Below, one piece after another: positions 35,979 through 43,084 of a stretch of 64,000 nt of DNA. This DNA comes from Prado023 sp963736425. Lineage in GTDB: Bacteria > Actinomycetota > Actinomycetes > S36-B12 > CAIYMF01. A program made the position numbers and the translations under genes. Each line of letters begins with the position of its first letter. Positions within the stretch are counted from its first letter, which is position 1. Location of the stretch: the NCBI GenBank assembly GCA_963736425.1, contig CAVTOX010000027.1:10661-74660 (forward strand). Reading direction: 5' to 3'. The notes beneath the pieces are model-generated. The model was not told the origin of the DNA. It worked only from the letters and a program-made list of their open reading frames with translations, and did not search any database.

Positions 35979-36818
35979 CTATCCCTGCGCCGGGAGGCCG
36001 AGCATGCGACGCGCCTCATCGGGCGCGGCGGCCGGGCGGAAGGCCTCGGCGGCCAGCCGAGCGGCCCGTTCGACCAGCTCGGCGTTGTCACGTGCCGGGC
36101 GCTGGGGTCCGTAGGTGAGCGTGTCCTCCATGCCGACCCGCAGGTTCCCACCCAGCGAGAGTGCCGCGAGCATCACGGGCAGGCTGGACCGCCCGATCCC
36201 GGTGGCCGACCAGGTCGCCCCGGCCGGCAGCATCGCCACGCCTGCCACCAGGGCGGCGGCGGTCCCGGGGATCCCACCGGGCACGCCCATCACGAAGTCG
36301 GCGTGCACGTGCCCGCCAGAGGGCGCCCCGAAGGTGTCGAGCAGTCGGTTCATCGCCGTCACGTGCCCGAGCTCGAACAGCTCGAACTCCGGCAGGATGC
36401 CCAGTGCCTGGGTGCGCTGGTAGAGCTCGGCGACGAAGGGCCAGGGGTTGGCGAAGATGTCGTCGCCGAAGTTGACGGTCCCGGTGGTCAGGGAGCAGGA
36501 GTCGGGGGCTGCATCGAGGACCGCCAGCCGGGTCTCGAACGGGTCGGTCACCGCGCCCCCGGTCGACAGCTGCACGATCAGGTCCGTCGACTCGCGCACG
36601 GCCGAGACGGTGTCGCGCAGGCGGCCGAGGTCCAGGGTCGGGCGACCCGCATCGTCGCGGATGTGGATGTGCACCAACGCCGCCCCGGCGTCCTGGCAGG
36701 AGCGTGCGGCCACCACGAGCTCGTCGAGAGTCACCGGGAGGGCGGGATTGGCGTCCTTCTGGCTCTCCGCCCCGGTGGGCGCGACAGTGATGAGGGTGGC
36801 TGCGGGCATGGTCGCCAT
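35979..36818 (-). CDS. BKACE-family beta-keto acid cleavage enzyme (DUF849)
   Basis: The 279-residue zinc enzyme condenses a beta-keto acid with acetyl-CoA and splits it, like 3-keto-5-aminohexanoate cleavage enzyme. Landmarks are ITVAPTGAESQKDANPALPV, AGAALVHIHIRDDAGRPTLD with the HxH zinc ligands, VQLSTGGAV, LTTGTVNFGDDIFAN, and FELGHVTAMNRLLD with the third ligand. RVGMEDTLTYGP near the end holds the conserved Glu. Substrates vary widely in this family, so the exact acid is unknown. It has GGAGGTG just before the ATG at 36818. It starts an operon with asparaginase. Confidence 0.88.
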   Translation of the reverse strand: MATMPAATLITVAPTGAESQKDANPALPVTLDELVVAARSCQDAGAALVHIHIRDDAGRPTLDLGRLRDTVSAVRESTDLIVQLSTGGAVTDPFETRLAVLDAAPDSCSLTTGTVNFGDDIFANPWPFVAELYQRTQALGILPEFELFELGHVTAMNRLLDTFGAPSGGHVHADFVMGVPGGIPGTAAALVAGVAMLPAGATWSATGIGRSSLPVMLAALSLGGNLRVGMEDTLTYGPQRPARDNAELVERAARLAAEAFRPAAAPDEARRMLGLPAQG

Positions 36819-36903
36819 CTTGGCACCTCCATCCGCTCAAGACCCACCCGCGCAGATGCCGACGAAACCTCTGACACGGTTCCTGCGCGATGAAAGGACC
36901 TCC

Positions 36904-38175
36904 ATGTCCATCGAGTCGTCGTCGCCTGACCGGCTGCCGACGGCCGAGACCATCCTTCGAGACCTCGGCCAGAGCGGTGCCTCTGGGGTGCTTGAGATCG
37001 CCCACCCCGCAGGCGAGATGTCGCACGTCTGGGTCCGGGTGGGCCGGATCTACGCGATGCAGGTGCCTGGCTACCGGCCGGCCCTGGGCATCCGCCTGCT
37101 CTCGGGCGGCCTGGTCTCCCCCGAGCAGCTCAGCGCTGCCGCTGCCGAGCAGCGCGACCGCTTCCCCGGCCACCTCATCGGCCAGGTGCTGGTGGGCATG
37201 GGGTACGTGGACACGCAGGTCATCGACGCCTTCGTCCGCGACCAGGTCCGCGACCAGGTCGCCGACCTGCTGGACCTCGAGGTGGTGAGCGCCGAGTTCC
37301 ACGCGGGACGCCACGTCCGCCAGGACATCATCGAGCCCACCGACATCGCCCAACTGCTGGCCGTGGCCCGGGAGAACCGGGATCGCCGTGCCGACGTGCT
37401 CAACCGAGTCGGGGGCGCTCATGTGACGCCCGTGCTCGGGCCCCCCGGCACCGGACCCGCCCAGACGCCGCTCGGCCCCTACGACTGGGCCCTGCTGTGC
37501 CGCGTGGACGGCCGACGCGACCTCACCGAACTGGCCCGCGTCTGCGGGTTCACCGTCGTGGAGGCGGCACAGGTCGTCGCCGACCTGGCGATGACGGGCC
37601 TGCTCGCGATCCCCACGCCACCGCGCGAGGATGCGGCGAGCCTCGCACCGGTCGTGGAACTGCACCCGCCGACCGAGCCGGCGGACCCGCAGTGGCGCTT
37701 CGACGGCACCGACGCCGGGGAGCCCGACCCGGTTGCCGCAACCATCTCCGACGCGCCCCCCGAACGATCCAGCGAGCTGCTGGCTGAGTTCGGCGCGCTG
37801 CTGCGCGAGGACCCGGCCCCCGTCGAGGAGGCCCGGGCACCCAGCGAGTCCCCCCTCCTGAGCGACGCCACACCGGCAGAGCCCGAGCCGCCTGCACCCG
37901 CGCTGGCCCTCGTCGAGCCGCCGGCCGAGCCGGTCCTGGCACTGGTGCCCAGCGGACCGCCGCCGGGCCTGACCCTCGTGGACGGATCACCGCCTCCCGC
38001 ACTCACGGTGGTGAATCCTTCCGGGACTGCGCCCGACAGCCAGACGGACACCACGGCATTCATGCGCGAGCTGTCCAGCCTGAGCGACGACCCCGACAAG
38101 GCCGAGCCCGTGGTCACGCGACTGGTGGTGCCCCTGACCGAGCACCTGCGCAAGCGCCGGCCCTGGAGCCGCTGA
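36904..38175 (+). CDS. DUF4388-like protein with disordered C-terminus
   Basis: The 423-residue protein has an N-terminal effector-like domain (ILRDLGQSGASGVLEIAHPA to RVGRIYAMQVPGYRPALG), a helical GspE-N-like module (LIGQVLVGMGYVDTQVIDAF), and a middle winged-helix-like part (YDWALLCRVDGRRDLTELAR). Residues 235-400 are acidic, Pro-rich and repeat phrases such as LALVEPPAEP and LTLVDGSPPP, so they are disordered. The DUF4388 group is linked to gliding/type-IV-pilus regulators in other bacteria; no such genes are here. The ATG at 36904 follows GAAAGGA. The function is unknown. Confidence 0.75.
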   Translation: MSIESSSPDRLPTAETILRDLGQSGASGVLEIAHPAGEMSHVWVRVGRIYAMQVPGYRPALGIRLLSGGLVSPEQLSAAAAEQRDRFPGHLIGQVLVGMGYVDTQVIDAFVRDQVRDQVADLLDLEVVSAEFHAGRHVRQDIIEPTDIAQLLAVARENRDRRADVLNRVGGAHVTPVLGPPGTGPAQTPLGPYDWALLCRVDGRRDLTELARVCGFTVVEAAQVVADLAMTGLLAIPTPPREDAASLAPVVELHPPTEPADPQWRFDGTDAGEPDPVAATISDAPPERSSELLAEFGALLREDPAPVEEARAPSESPLLSDATPAEPEPPAPALALVEPPAEPVLALVPSGPPPGLTLVDGSPPPALTVVNPSGTAPDSQTDTTAFMRELSSLSDDPDKAEPVVTRLVVPLTEHLRKRRPWSR

Positions 38176-38223
38176 CCCCAGGGACCAGCGGGGTGCAGCG
38201 CCGAACAGCACGGACCCGCGTCG

Positions 38224-38706
38224 TCACATCTCGACGATCACCGTCACCGGACCATCGTTCGTGAGCTCGACGCGCATCATCGCCCCGAAACGCCCCTCGG
38301 CCACGGTGGCTCCCCGATCGCGCAGTCGCTGGACGAACGCCGACACCAACGGCTCGGCGATGGGTCGGGGGGCGGCCTGCTCCCATGTGGGTCGCCGGCC
38401 CTTGCGGGTCTGGGCGTACAGGGTGAACTGGCTGACCACCAGAACCGGTAGCCCGGCGTCGGAGGCCGACACCTCGCGGCTGCGCTGGGCGGCCGGCTCA
38501 CCCACGTCGGCCAGGCGCTCCGCCACGGCGTCCGCGTCGAACAGTCGCAGGTCGTAGATCTTGTCCGCCAGCTTCTGGGCGATCCCAGCGACGTCCTCGT
38601 GGGTGACGCCGACAAGGACGCACAGCCCCGGGCCCTCGATGCTGCCGACCACCTCACCGTCGACGAGCACCCGAGCGCCGTCGACGCGCTGGACCACGGC
38701 CCTCAC
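38224..38706 (-). CDS. dtd: D-aminoacyl-tRNA deacylase
   Basis: The 160-residue enzyme removes D-amino acids and glycine from mischarged tRNAs. The signature SQFTLYAQTRKGRRP and the Gly-cisPro-like TNDGPVTVIVEM at the C-terminus form the active-site pocket across the dimer. VVQRVDGARVLVDGEVVGSI opens the fold as usual. The GTG start at 38706 begins the conserved RAVVQRV. It is the last gene of a leftward series with ygfZ, fur and nitrobindin; a 69-base gap separates it from ygfZ. Confidence 0.95.
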   Translation of the reverse strand: MRAVVQRVDGARVLVDGEVVGSIEGPGLCVLVGVTHEDVAGIAQKLADKIYDLRLFDADAVAERLADVGEPAAQRSREVSASDAGLPVLVVSQFTLYAQTRKGRRPTWEQAAPRPIAEPLVSAFVQRLRDRGATVAEGRFGAMMRVELTNDGPVTVIVEM

Positions 38707-38775
38707 CGGTGGGTTCCCGGCTCACGCATGGGCGGTGTCATCGCCGGGCACGACGCGGGTGAGCGGGAGCGGCAC

Positions 38776-39810
38776 TCACGGGACGACGACGACCTCTTGG
38801 GAGGCCACCACGTCCCCGTCAGCCGCCCGGATCAGCAGGTCCGCCTCCGGGTCCACGGAGCGCTTGATCATCACGGTCGCGACCGGGCCGAGCTCATGGT
38901 GCTGGGCGGCTGTGCCGACCCAGCCGATGACCCGGTCACCGAGCAGGACCTCGTCACCGTGCGCCGGCAGGACGCCCTCGGATCCGTCGATGTGGGCCAG
39001 GGCCAGCCGCCGGGGAGGCTTGCCCAGGTTGTGCACCCGGGCAACGGCCTCCTGGCCCCGGTAGCAGCCCTTGGCCAGATGGACTCCCGCACCGATCCAT
39101 CCCACCTCGTGGGGGAGTGTGCGATGGTCGGTCTCGAAGCCCATCCGAGGTACTGCGGCAGCAACACGCAGCGCCTCACGGGCCCACGTCCCCACCGGGC
39201 GGCCGGCCTCGAGACGTGCGCTCGCAGCCTCGCGGGACAGCAGGATCTCGCGACCCGGGAACCCGGCGGGGCGGGTGGGTGCGTACCTCGTGGCATCGCC
39301 GCCGCGGTCGCTACCGGAGGCGGTGGGCTCGCCGCCGACCCAGTAGTCACCGGGCACCATCCAGGTCGGGTCGCCGGACGGGTCGGGCTCCGCAGTGGGC
39401 TCCCAGAGCGCGACGAGGTCTGGACGCGCCACGACCTCGACGCGCAGCATGAAGCGCATGGAGTCCAAGTAGGCGCCCAGTGCGGCCCCCGATCCCGGCT
39501 CCACGCTGAGCAGGACGGTGTCGCCGGTCTCGATCAGGTGCAGCTCGTGCTCGACGTGGCCGTGCGGGCTGAGGATCAGCACCAGTCGCGACTCCCCGGG
39601 CGTCAGGCCGAGCAGGTGTGCACTGGTGAGGCTGTGCAGCCACGTGAGGCGGTCGACCCCGGACACCTCGAGGACGTCGCGATTGCCGAGGTCAACGGTC
39701 CCGATGCCGGCCGCCAGGTCCCGCTGCTCACCCAGTGGATCGCCGTAGTGCCACGGCACGGCCTCGTCGACGGTTCCGGGTGGGGCCGGGACGGCGCGCA
39801 GGGTGCTCAC
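38776..39810 (-). CDS. ygfZ: YgfZ-type folate-binding iron-sulfur cluster assembly protein
   Basis: The 344-residue GcvT-like protein carries the YgfZ signature KGCYRGQEAVARV with the reactive Cys. The fold is seen in NRDVLEVSGVDRLTWLHSL, SPHGHVEHELHLIE, RMGFETDHRTLPHEVGW and the C-terminal barrel LLGDRVIGWVGTAAQHHELG. It helps build or repair [4Fe-4S] enzymes with folate. The GTG at 39810 overlaps the fur stop by four bases. A His-poor insert (residues 160-190, rich in D, P and G) is unremarkable. Confidence 0.92.
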   Translation of the reverse strand: MSTLRAVPAPPGTVDEAVPWHYGDPLGEQRDLAAGIGTVDLGNRDVLEVSGVDRLTWLHSLTSAHLLGLTPGESRLVLILSPHGHVEHELHLIETGDTVLLSVEPGSGAALGAYLDSMRFMLRVEVVARPDLVALWEPTAEPDPSGDPTWMVPGDYWVGGEPTASGSDRGGDATRYAPTRPAGFPGREILLSREAASARLEAGRPVGTWAREALRVAAAVPRMGFETDHRTLPHEVGWIGAGVHLAKGCYRGQEAVARVHNLGKPPRRLALAHIDGSEGVLPAHGDEVLLGDRVIGWVGTAAQHHELGPVATVMIKRSVDPEADLLIRAADGDVVASQEVVVVP

Positions 39811-40286
39811 GGTTGGGCCAACGCCACCGGAGCCCCAGGGCTTCCCGCCAGCGGCCCACCCTCGGACTCGAGGCAGGCCGCGCAGAGTCCGTGGACCGCC
39901 AGGTGGGACACATCGACGACGAACCCTGCCGAGGCGCGCAGCTGCGCCGCCAGCGACGCGGCCACGGAGATGGGCTGCTGGCCGATCGCACCGCACCCGG
40001 TGCACACGAGATGCACGTGGGGCTCCTCGTCGACCGAGTGGTACGTGGGCGAGCCGTGGTGCAGGTGGGCGTGGGTGACCAGCCCGGCCTCGTCGAGGGT
40101 CTCGAGCGTGCGGTAGATGGTCGACAGGCTCACGTCGGGCATGGTGCGCTGAACCTCGGCCGCCAGCTCGTCGACGGTGGCGTGCCCGGCCTCGAACAGC
40201 GCCTGGAGGACGGCGCGGCGCTGGGCGGTGCTGCGCAGCCCGACGGAGCGCAGCCGGGCATCCCAGTCCGGGCGCGCCTGGTCCAT
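39807..40286 (-). CDS. Fur-family metalloregulator
   Basis: The 159-residue regulator has the winged helix (RSTAQRRAVLQALFEAGHAT, VSLSTIYRTLETLDEAGLV) and dimer domain of Fur proteins. Metal ligands are seen as HLHHGSPTYH, HVHLVCTGCG with a CxxC, and CAACLES with a second CxxC for the structural zinc. It could be FurB/Zur or Fur proper; the sequence alone does not decide. It follows nitrobindin by two bases and is coupled to ygfZ, which ties iron or heme handling together. The first helix differs little from the family, so the GTG/ATG choice at 40286 is safe. Confidence 0.92.
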   Translation of the reverse strand: MDQARPDWDARLRSVGLRSTAQRRAVLQALFEAGHATVDELAAEVQRTMPDVSLSTIYRTLETLDEAGLVTHAHLHHGSPTYHSVDEEPHVHLVCTGCGAIGQQPISVAASLAAQLRASAGFVVDVSHLAVHGLCAACLESEGGPLAGSPGAPVALAQP

Positions 40287-40288
40287 CC

Positions 40289-40819
40289 CTACGGCGCAGT
40301 CGCGTCGGGGATCGGCTCCAGCGCGATCGCGAGGTGGTTGCTGATCGGGTGCCCCATCGCGGCCATGTCGTAGGTGCTCAGCAGCTTGCCGTCGACCAGG
40401 CCGTAGAGACGGTGCCCCGCAGTGACCTCCTTGGCCGACTCCGTGCGCACCACCGCATCCGTGGTGAGCTCGATCCGGGCGCCGATCACGCGCGCGTCGT
40501 GGATCCCGGTCACCTCGACGTGCCCGACCCAGACCTCGACGAAGCCCGTCGGATGGGCCAGCAGGAACTCCACGCCGTTGTCCGGGCGTGGGCGCCAGTA
40601 CCCCGACTCAGTGGCCGATCGCCGGATGCGGACGTTGTTCTCGTCCAGGATCCAGGACATCGAGCGGTACTCCAGGAACGGCCGGCCGTCGCAGGCGAAC
40701 TCCACGACCTGCTCGTAGCGGAAGGGCTCGACCTCGGGGTAGCCGCCCTCGCCGATCCCGCCCCAGCGGCCGAGCAGCCACGACAGGTGGGCCAGCTCGA
40801 CGGGGAGCGGCCCGCCCAC
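40289..40819 (-). CDS. Nitrobindin, heme-binding beta-barrel (DUF1794)
   Basis: The 176-residue protein shows the nitrobindin signature LLGRWGGIGEGGYPEVEPF near the N-terminus. FLEYRSMSWILDEN, GYWRPRPDNGVEFLLAHPTG and the C-terminal AAMGHPISNHLAIALEP follow, with His residues fit for heme. Relatives bind ferric heme and turn over peroxynitrite or nitric oxide. The GTG at 40819 lies two bases after the stop of the small membrane protein. Its close spacing to fur suggests joint control with iron metabolism. The order is like that around Rv2717c in Mycobacterium, from memory. Confidence 0.92.
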   Translation of the reverse strand: MGGPLPVELAHLSWLLGRWGGIGEGGYPEVEPFRYEQVVEFACDGRPFLEYRSMSWILDENNVRIRRSATESGYWRPRPDNGVEFLLAHPTGFVEVWVGHVEVTGIHDARVIGARIELTTDAVVRTESAKEVTAGHRLYGLVDGKLLSTYDMAAMGHPISNHLAIALEPIPDATAP

Positions 40820-40821
40820 GC

Positions 40822-40929
40822 TCAGGACTGACCCCGGTAGAGCTTGTAGACCACGTACACCGCGAACCAGACGATCAGGATGCTGACTAGCACCAGCAGG
40901 GTGCTGAAGAAGATCTCGATGGCGTCCAC
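40822..40929 (-). CDS. Small single-pass membrane protein (35 residues)
   Basis: This short gene begins with GTG at 40929 and codes MDAIEIFFSTLLVLVSILIV, then WFAVYVVYKLYRGQS and stop. The hydrophobic middle is one membrane helix with a basic cytosolic end. TAGACT (40941-40936) lies six bases before the GTG, which fits a leaderless message. It ends two bases before nitrobindin, so it heads that operon. High G/C third positions and the tight spacing support real coding. The function is unknown. Confidence 0.65.
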   Translation of the reverse strand: MDAIEIFFSTLLVLVSILIVWFAVYVVYKLYRGQS

Positions 40930-41016
40930 GAGAGGAGTCTAGACCCGAGCGGTGGTGCCGGCCGATGGCTGGGCCGGGGCGTGGACGGGTCGAGTCGCAG
41001 GTGCCAGTCTGGGCCC

Positions 41017-41382
41017 ATGATGCGCACGCTCGTGGTCAAGTGCACCACCACCGATCCGGAGCCCTGCTCGCAGGCCTTCACGGTTGCGGCTACCGCACTC
41101 GCAGCCGGCGCGACGGTCTCGCTCTGGCTCACCGGAGACGCCACTGGCCTGGCCCGACCCGGACAGGCGGAGGCCTTCGTCCTGCCCAGGTCCGCGCCGC
41201 TGGCCGAGCTGCGCGACGCGGTACTGGCCGAGGGCACCCTCACCGTCTGCACCCAGTGCGCGGCACGGCGGGACCTCACGGCCGCCGACCTGCTCCCCGG
41301 GGTGCGACTGGCGGGGGCAACGACGTTCGTCGATGAGATCCTGGCCGAGGGCGCCCAAGCCGTGGTCTACGGAGCCGGCTGA
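41017..41382 (+). CDS. DsrE/DsrF-like sulfur-relay protein
   Basis: The 121-residue protein has the DsrE-like fold: RTLVVKCTTTDPEPCSQAFT, ALAAGATVSLWLTGDAT, GTLTVCTQCAARRDLTAADL and GATTFVDEILAEGAQAVVYG. The C-T-Q-C pair near residue 80 sits where sulfur-carrying cysteines occur in relatives. Family members pass sulfur or handle peroxides. It stands next to the DUF4395 gene with its cysteine-rich leader, which also points to sulfur metabolism. The start could be 41017 or 41020. CAGTCT six bases upstream is a weak leaderless -10. Confidence 0.75.
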   Translation: MMRTLVVKCTTTDPEPCSQAFTVAATALAAGATVSLWLTGDATGLARPGQAEAFVLPRSAPLAELRDAVLAEGTLTVCTQCAARRDLTAADLLPGVRLAGATTFVDEILAEGAQAVVYGAG

Positions 41383-41438
41383 GGCGGGCATCCGCCGGGG
41401 ACCCCAGTGTCGGCTCGCGCAACTACTCCCGTTTCGCC

Positions 41439-41487
41439 GATCTGCTCCCGTTCAGATGGGAGCAACTGATCGAACTGGGAGCAGATC
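41439..41487. repeat. Inverted repeat between convergent genes
   Basis: GATCTGCTCCCGTTC (41439-41453) is mirrored at 41472-41487 with one extra base. An inner GGGAGCA (41458-41464) can also pair with the left arm, giving two exclusive foldings. CTCCCGTT occurs again at 41426-41433. The gap lies between the ends of the DsrE-like and DUF4395 genes, so it may end transcription from both sides. Confidence 0.6.
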
Positions 41488-41501
41488 CAGGCGGCGGACG
41501 C

Positions 41502-41962
41502 TCAGGAGCGGCGCAGGCGCTGGGCGCGCAGGTAGATCTCGCAGCCGATGCAGAAGTCGAAGGCGGCGTTGAGGAACGCCGCTGCCAGGGCGAAGGCGAT
41601 CGCACCAAGGGCCAACCACTGCGCCCCCAGGGCGAACCCGAGCAGCCCCAGCAGGCTGAACGCCAGGCCGCATGCCTGGGCGAACCGTGACGACGCGGGA
41701 TCCTCCAGGTACTCCGGCGCCCCGAGCCGCGGGCGGACGAATGCCCGGAACAGGATGCCGTAGGGCCGGCGCTCGGGGCGGCGGGAGAACGCGCCGATCG
41801 CGAACACCACCGCCTGAAGGGCGAGCAGCACGGGCGAGGCGAGCACCAGGGCGGCCGAGAGGACGAACGTGGTGATGACGGCGGCGAACCGCGGGCCTCG
41901 GGGGTCGATGCCCGCGAGCAGTCGGTGGCGGATTCCAGCGTGGACGAGGACAGCGTGGTCAT
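41502..41962 (-). CDS. DUF4395 membrane protein, frameshifted near its start
   Basis: The DUF4395 pattern is clear: GIDPRGPRFAAVITTFVLSA, ALQAVVFAIGAF, RPYGILFRAFVRPRLGAPEY, and a last helix with FCIGCEIYL. About four membrane helices are present. The only fitting ATG (41962, after GGAG) is in another frame, and the switch is needed near 41905-41925. In streptomycetes the family lies with a thioredoxin, a sulfurtransferase and SseC; a matching thioredoxin is at 48.5 kb here. A cysteine-rich leader ORF ends 55 bases upstream. Confidence 0.75.
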
Positions 41963-42017
41963 GGGGTACTCCGGGGGTCTGTGGATGCGCGGGACTGGGT
42001 CGGGACGGGCGGACGAC

Positions 42018-42095
42018 TCAGGGCATTCGACACAGACAGGTGCCCATGCGGCAGTGGTCGATGACCCGCCGCCGGGTGAGGAGCACCTGATACAT
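42018..42095 (-). CDS. Cysteine-rich leader peptide (upstream ORF)
   Basis: A 25-residue ORF contains LTRRRVIDHCRMGTCLCR, the pattern of actinomycete putative leader peptides (RRR-V-D-x-CR...CR). The ATG at 42095 lies six bases after TATCCT (42107-42102), so it is probably translated from the very 5' end. Three Cys codons cluster near its end. In mycobacteria such leaderless Cys-rich ORFs sense cysteine supply by ribosome stalling and control the next gene. The next gene here is DUF4395, 55 bases on. Confidence 0.7.
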   Translation of the reverse strand: MYQVLLTRRRVIDHCRMGTCLCRMP

Positions 42096-42214
42096 GAGGC
42101 AAGGATAGCCTGAGGCCCGGCTCCGTGGGCGACAAGTCCGCATGGTGAGACACCGGCGTGCGGCACCGCGGCGCCGGGGCTGAGCCGTGGGCGCAGGCGT
42201 GGCAGGCTGGCGGC

Positions 42215-43021
42215 ATGGCCACACCCACGAAACGCACGCCCGGCTCCGAGAGCGACGAGACCCACCTGAGGCTGGCCGTCCTGATCGACGCCGACAACGC
42301 CCAGGCGGCTGTGATCGAGGCGCTGCTGGCCGAGGTCGCGCGCTTCGGCGACGCGACAGTCCGGCGGATCTATGGGGACTTCACCGCCCCCACCAGCGCG
42401 TCGTGGAAGAAGGTCCTGCAGCGCAACGCGATCAAGCCGGTCCAGCAGTTCGCCTACTCCACAGGCAAGAACTCCACGGACAGCACTCTGATCATCGACG
42501 CCATGGACCTGCTCTACACCGGCAACTTCGACGGCTTCGCCCTGGTCACCAGCGACAGCGACTTCACCGGGCTGGCAATGCGGCTGCGGGAGGAGGGGCT
42601 GATGGTCTTCGGGTTCGGCGAGAAGAAGACCCCCGAGGCGTTCAGGAATGCCTGCCACCGGTTCGTCTTCGTCGAGGTGCTGCGCAACAGCGGCCGATCC
42701 ACGGAGCCTGAAGCCGCGGAGCCGGCGGCCAGTGGGGCGACCCCCGTGCAGCCGCAGGAGGCCGCCGATGCCTCGCCCCGGCCCAAGTTGCCCAAGAAGT
42801 TCGTGCTGAGCGCACTCGAGCAGTCCGTCGACGACGAGGGGTGGGCGCACCTGGGCACGTTCGGCAACTACCTGAACAAGCTGCAGCCCGACTTCGACCC
42901 GCGGCTGTACGGCTACAAGAAGCTCTCGGACCTCGTGCGTGACCGAACCGACCTGTTCACGACTGAGGAGCGCCGCCCGGCCGGCTCCAACCAGAGGGTC
43001 CTCTACCTGAGGGCGCACTGA
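42215..43021 (+). CDS. NYN-domain RNase-like protein with LOTUS/OST-HTH domain
   Basis: The 268-residue protein has an N-terminal NYN/PIN-like nuclease domain: RLAVLIDADNAQAAVIEALL with the first acidic pair, VQQFAYSTGKNSTDSTLIID with the middle Asp, and FDGFALVTSDSDFTGLAMRL with the last two. A linker rich in A, P and E (residues 158-190) leads to a LOTUS/OST-HTH RNA-binding domain (FVLSALEQSVDDEGWAHLGT, YGYKKLSDLVRDRTDLF). It is a likely RNA-cutting or RNA-decay factor. CAGGCT sits six bases before the ATG. Confidence 0.88.
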   Translation: MATPTKRTPGSESDETHLRLAVLIDADNAQAAVIEALLAEVARFGDATVRRIYGDFTAPTSASWKKVLQRNAIKPVQQFAYSTGKNSTDSTLIIDAMDLLYTGNFDGFALVTSDSDFTGLAMRLREEGLMVFGFGEKKTPEAFRNACHRFVFVEVLRNSGRSTEPEAAEPAASGATPVQPQEAADASPRPKLPKKFVLSALEQSVDDEGWAHLGTFGNYLNKLQPDFDPRLYGYKKLSDLVRDRTDLFTTEERRPAGSNQRVLYLRAH

Positions 43022-43084
43022 ACACCCTCCCGATGCGCGCCACACACAGAGCGCCGTGGGCGGCATCGGTGCTAGCAATGGGCC

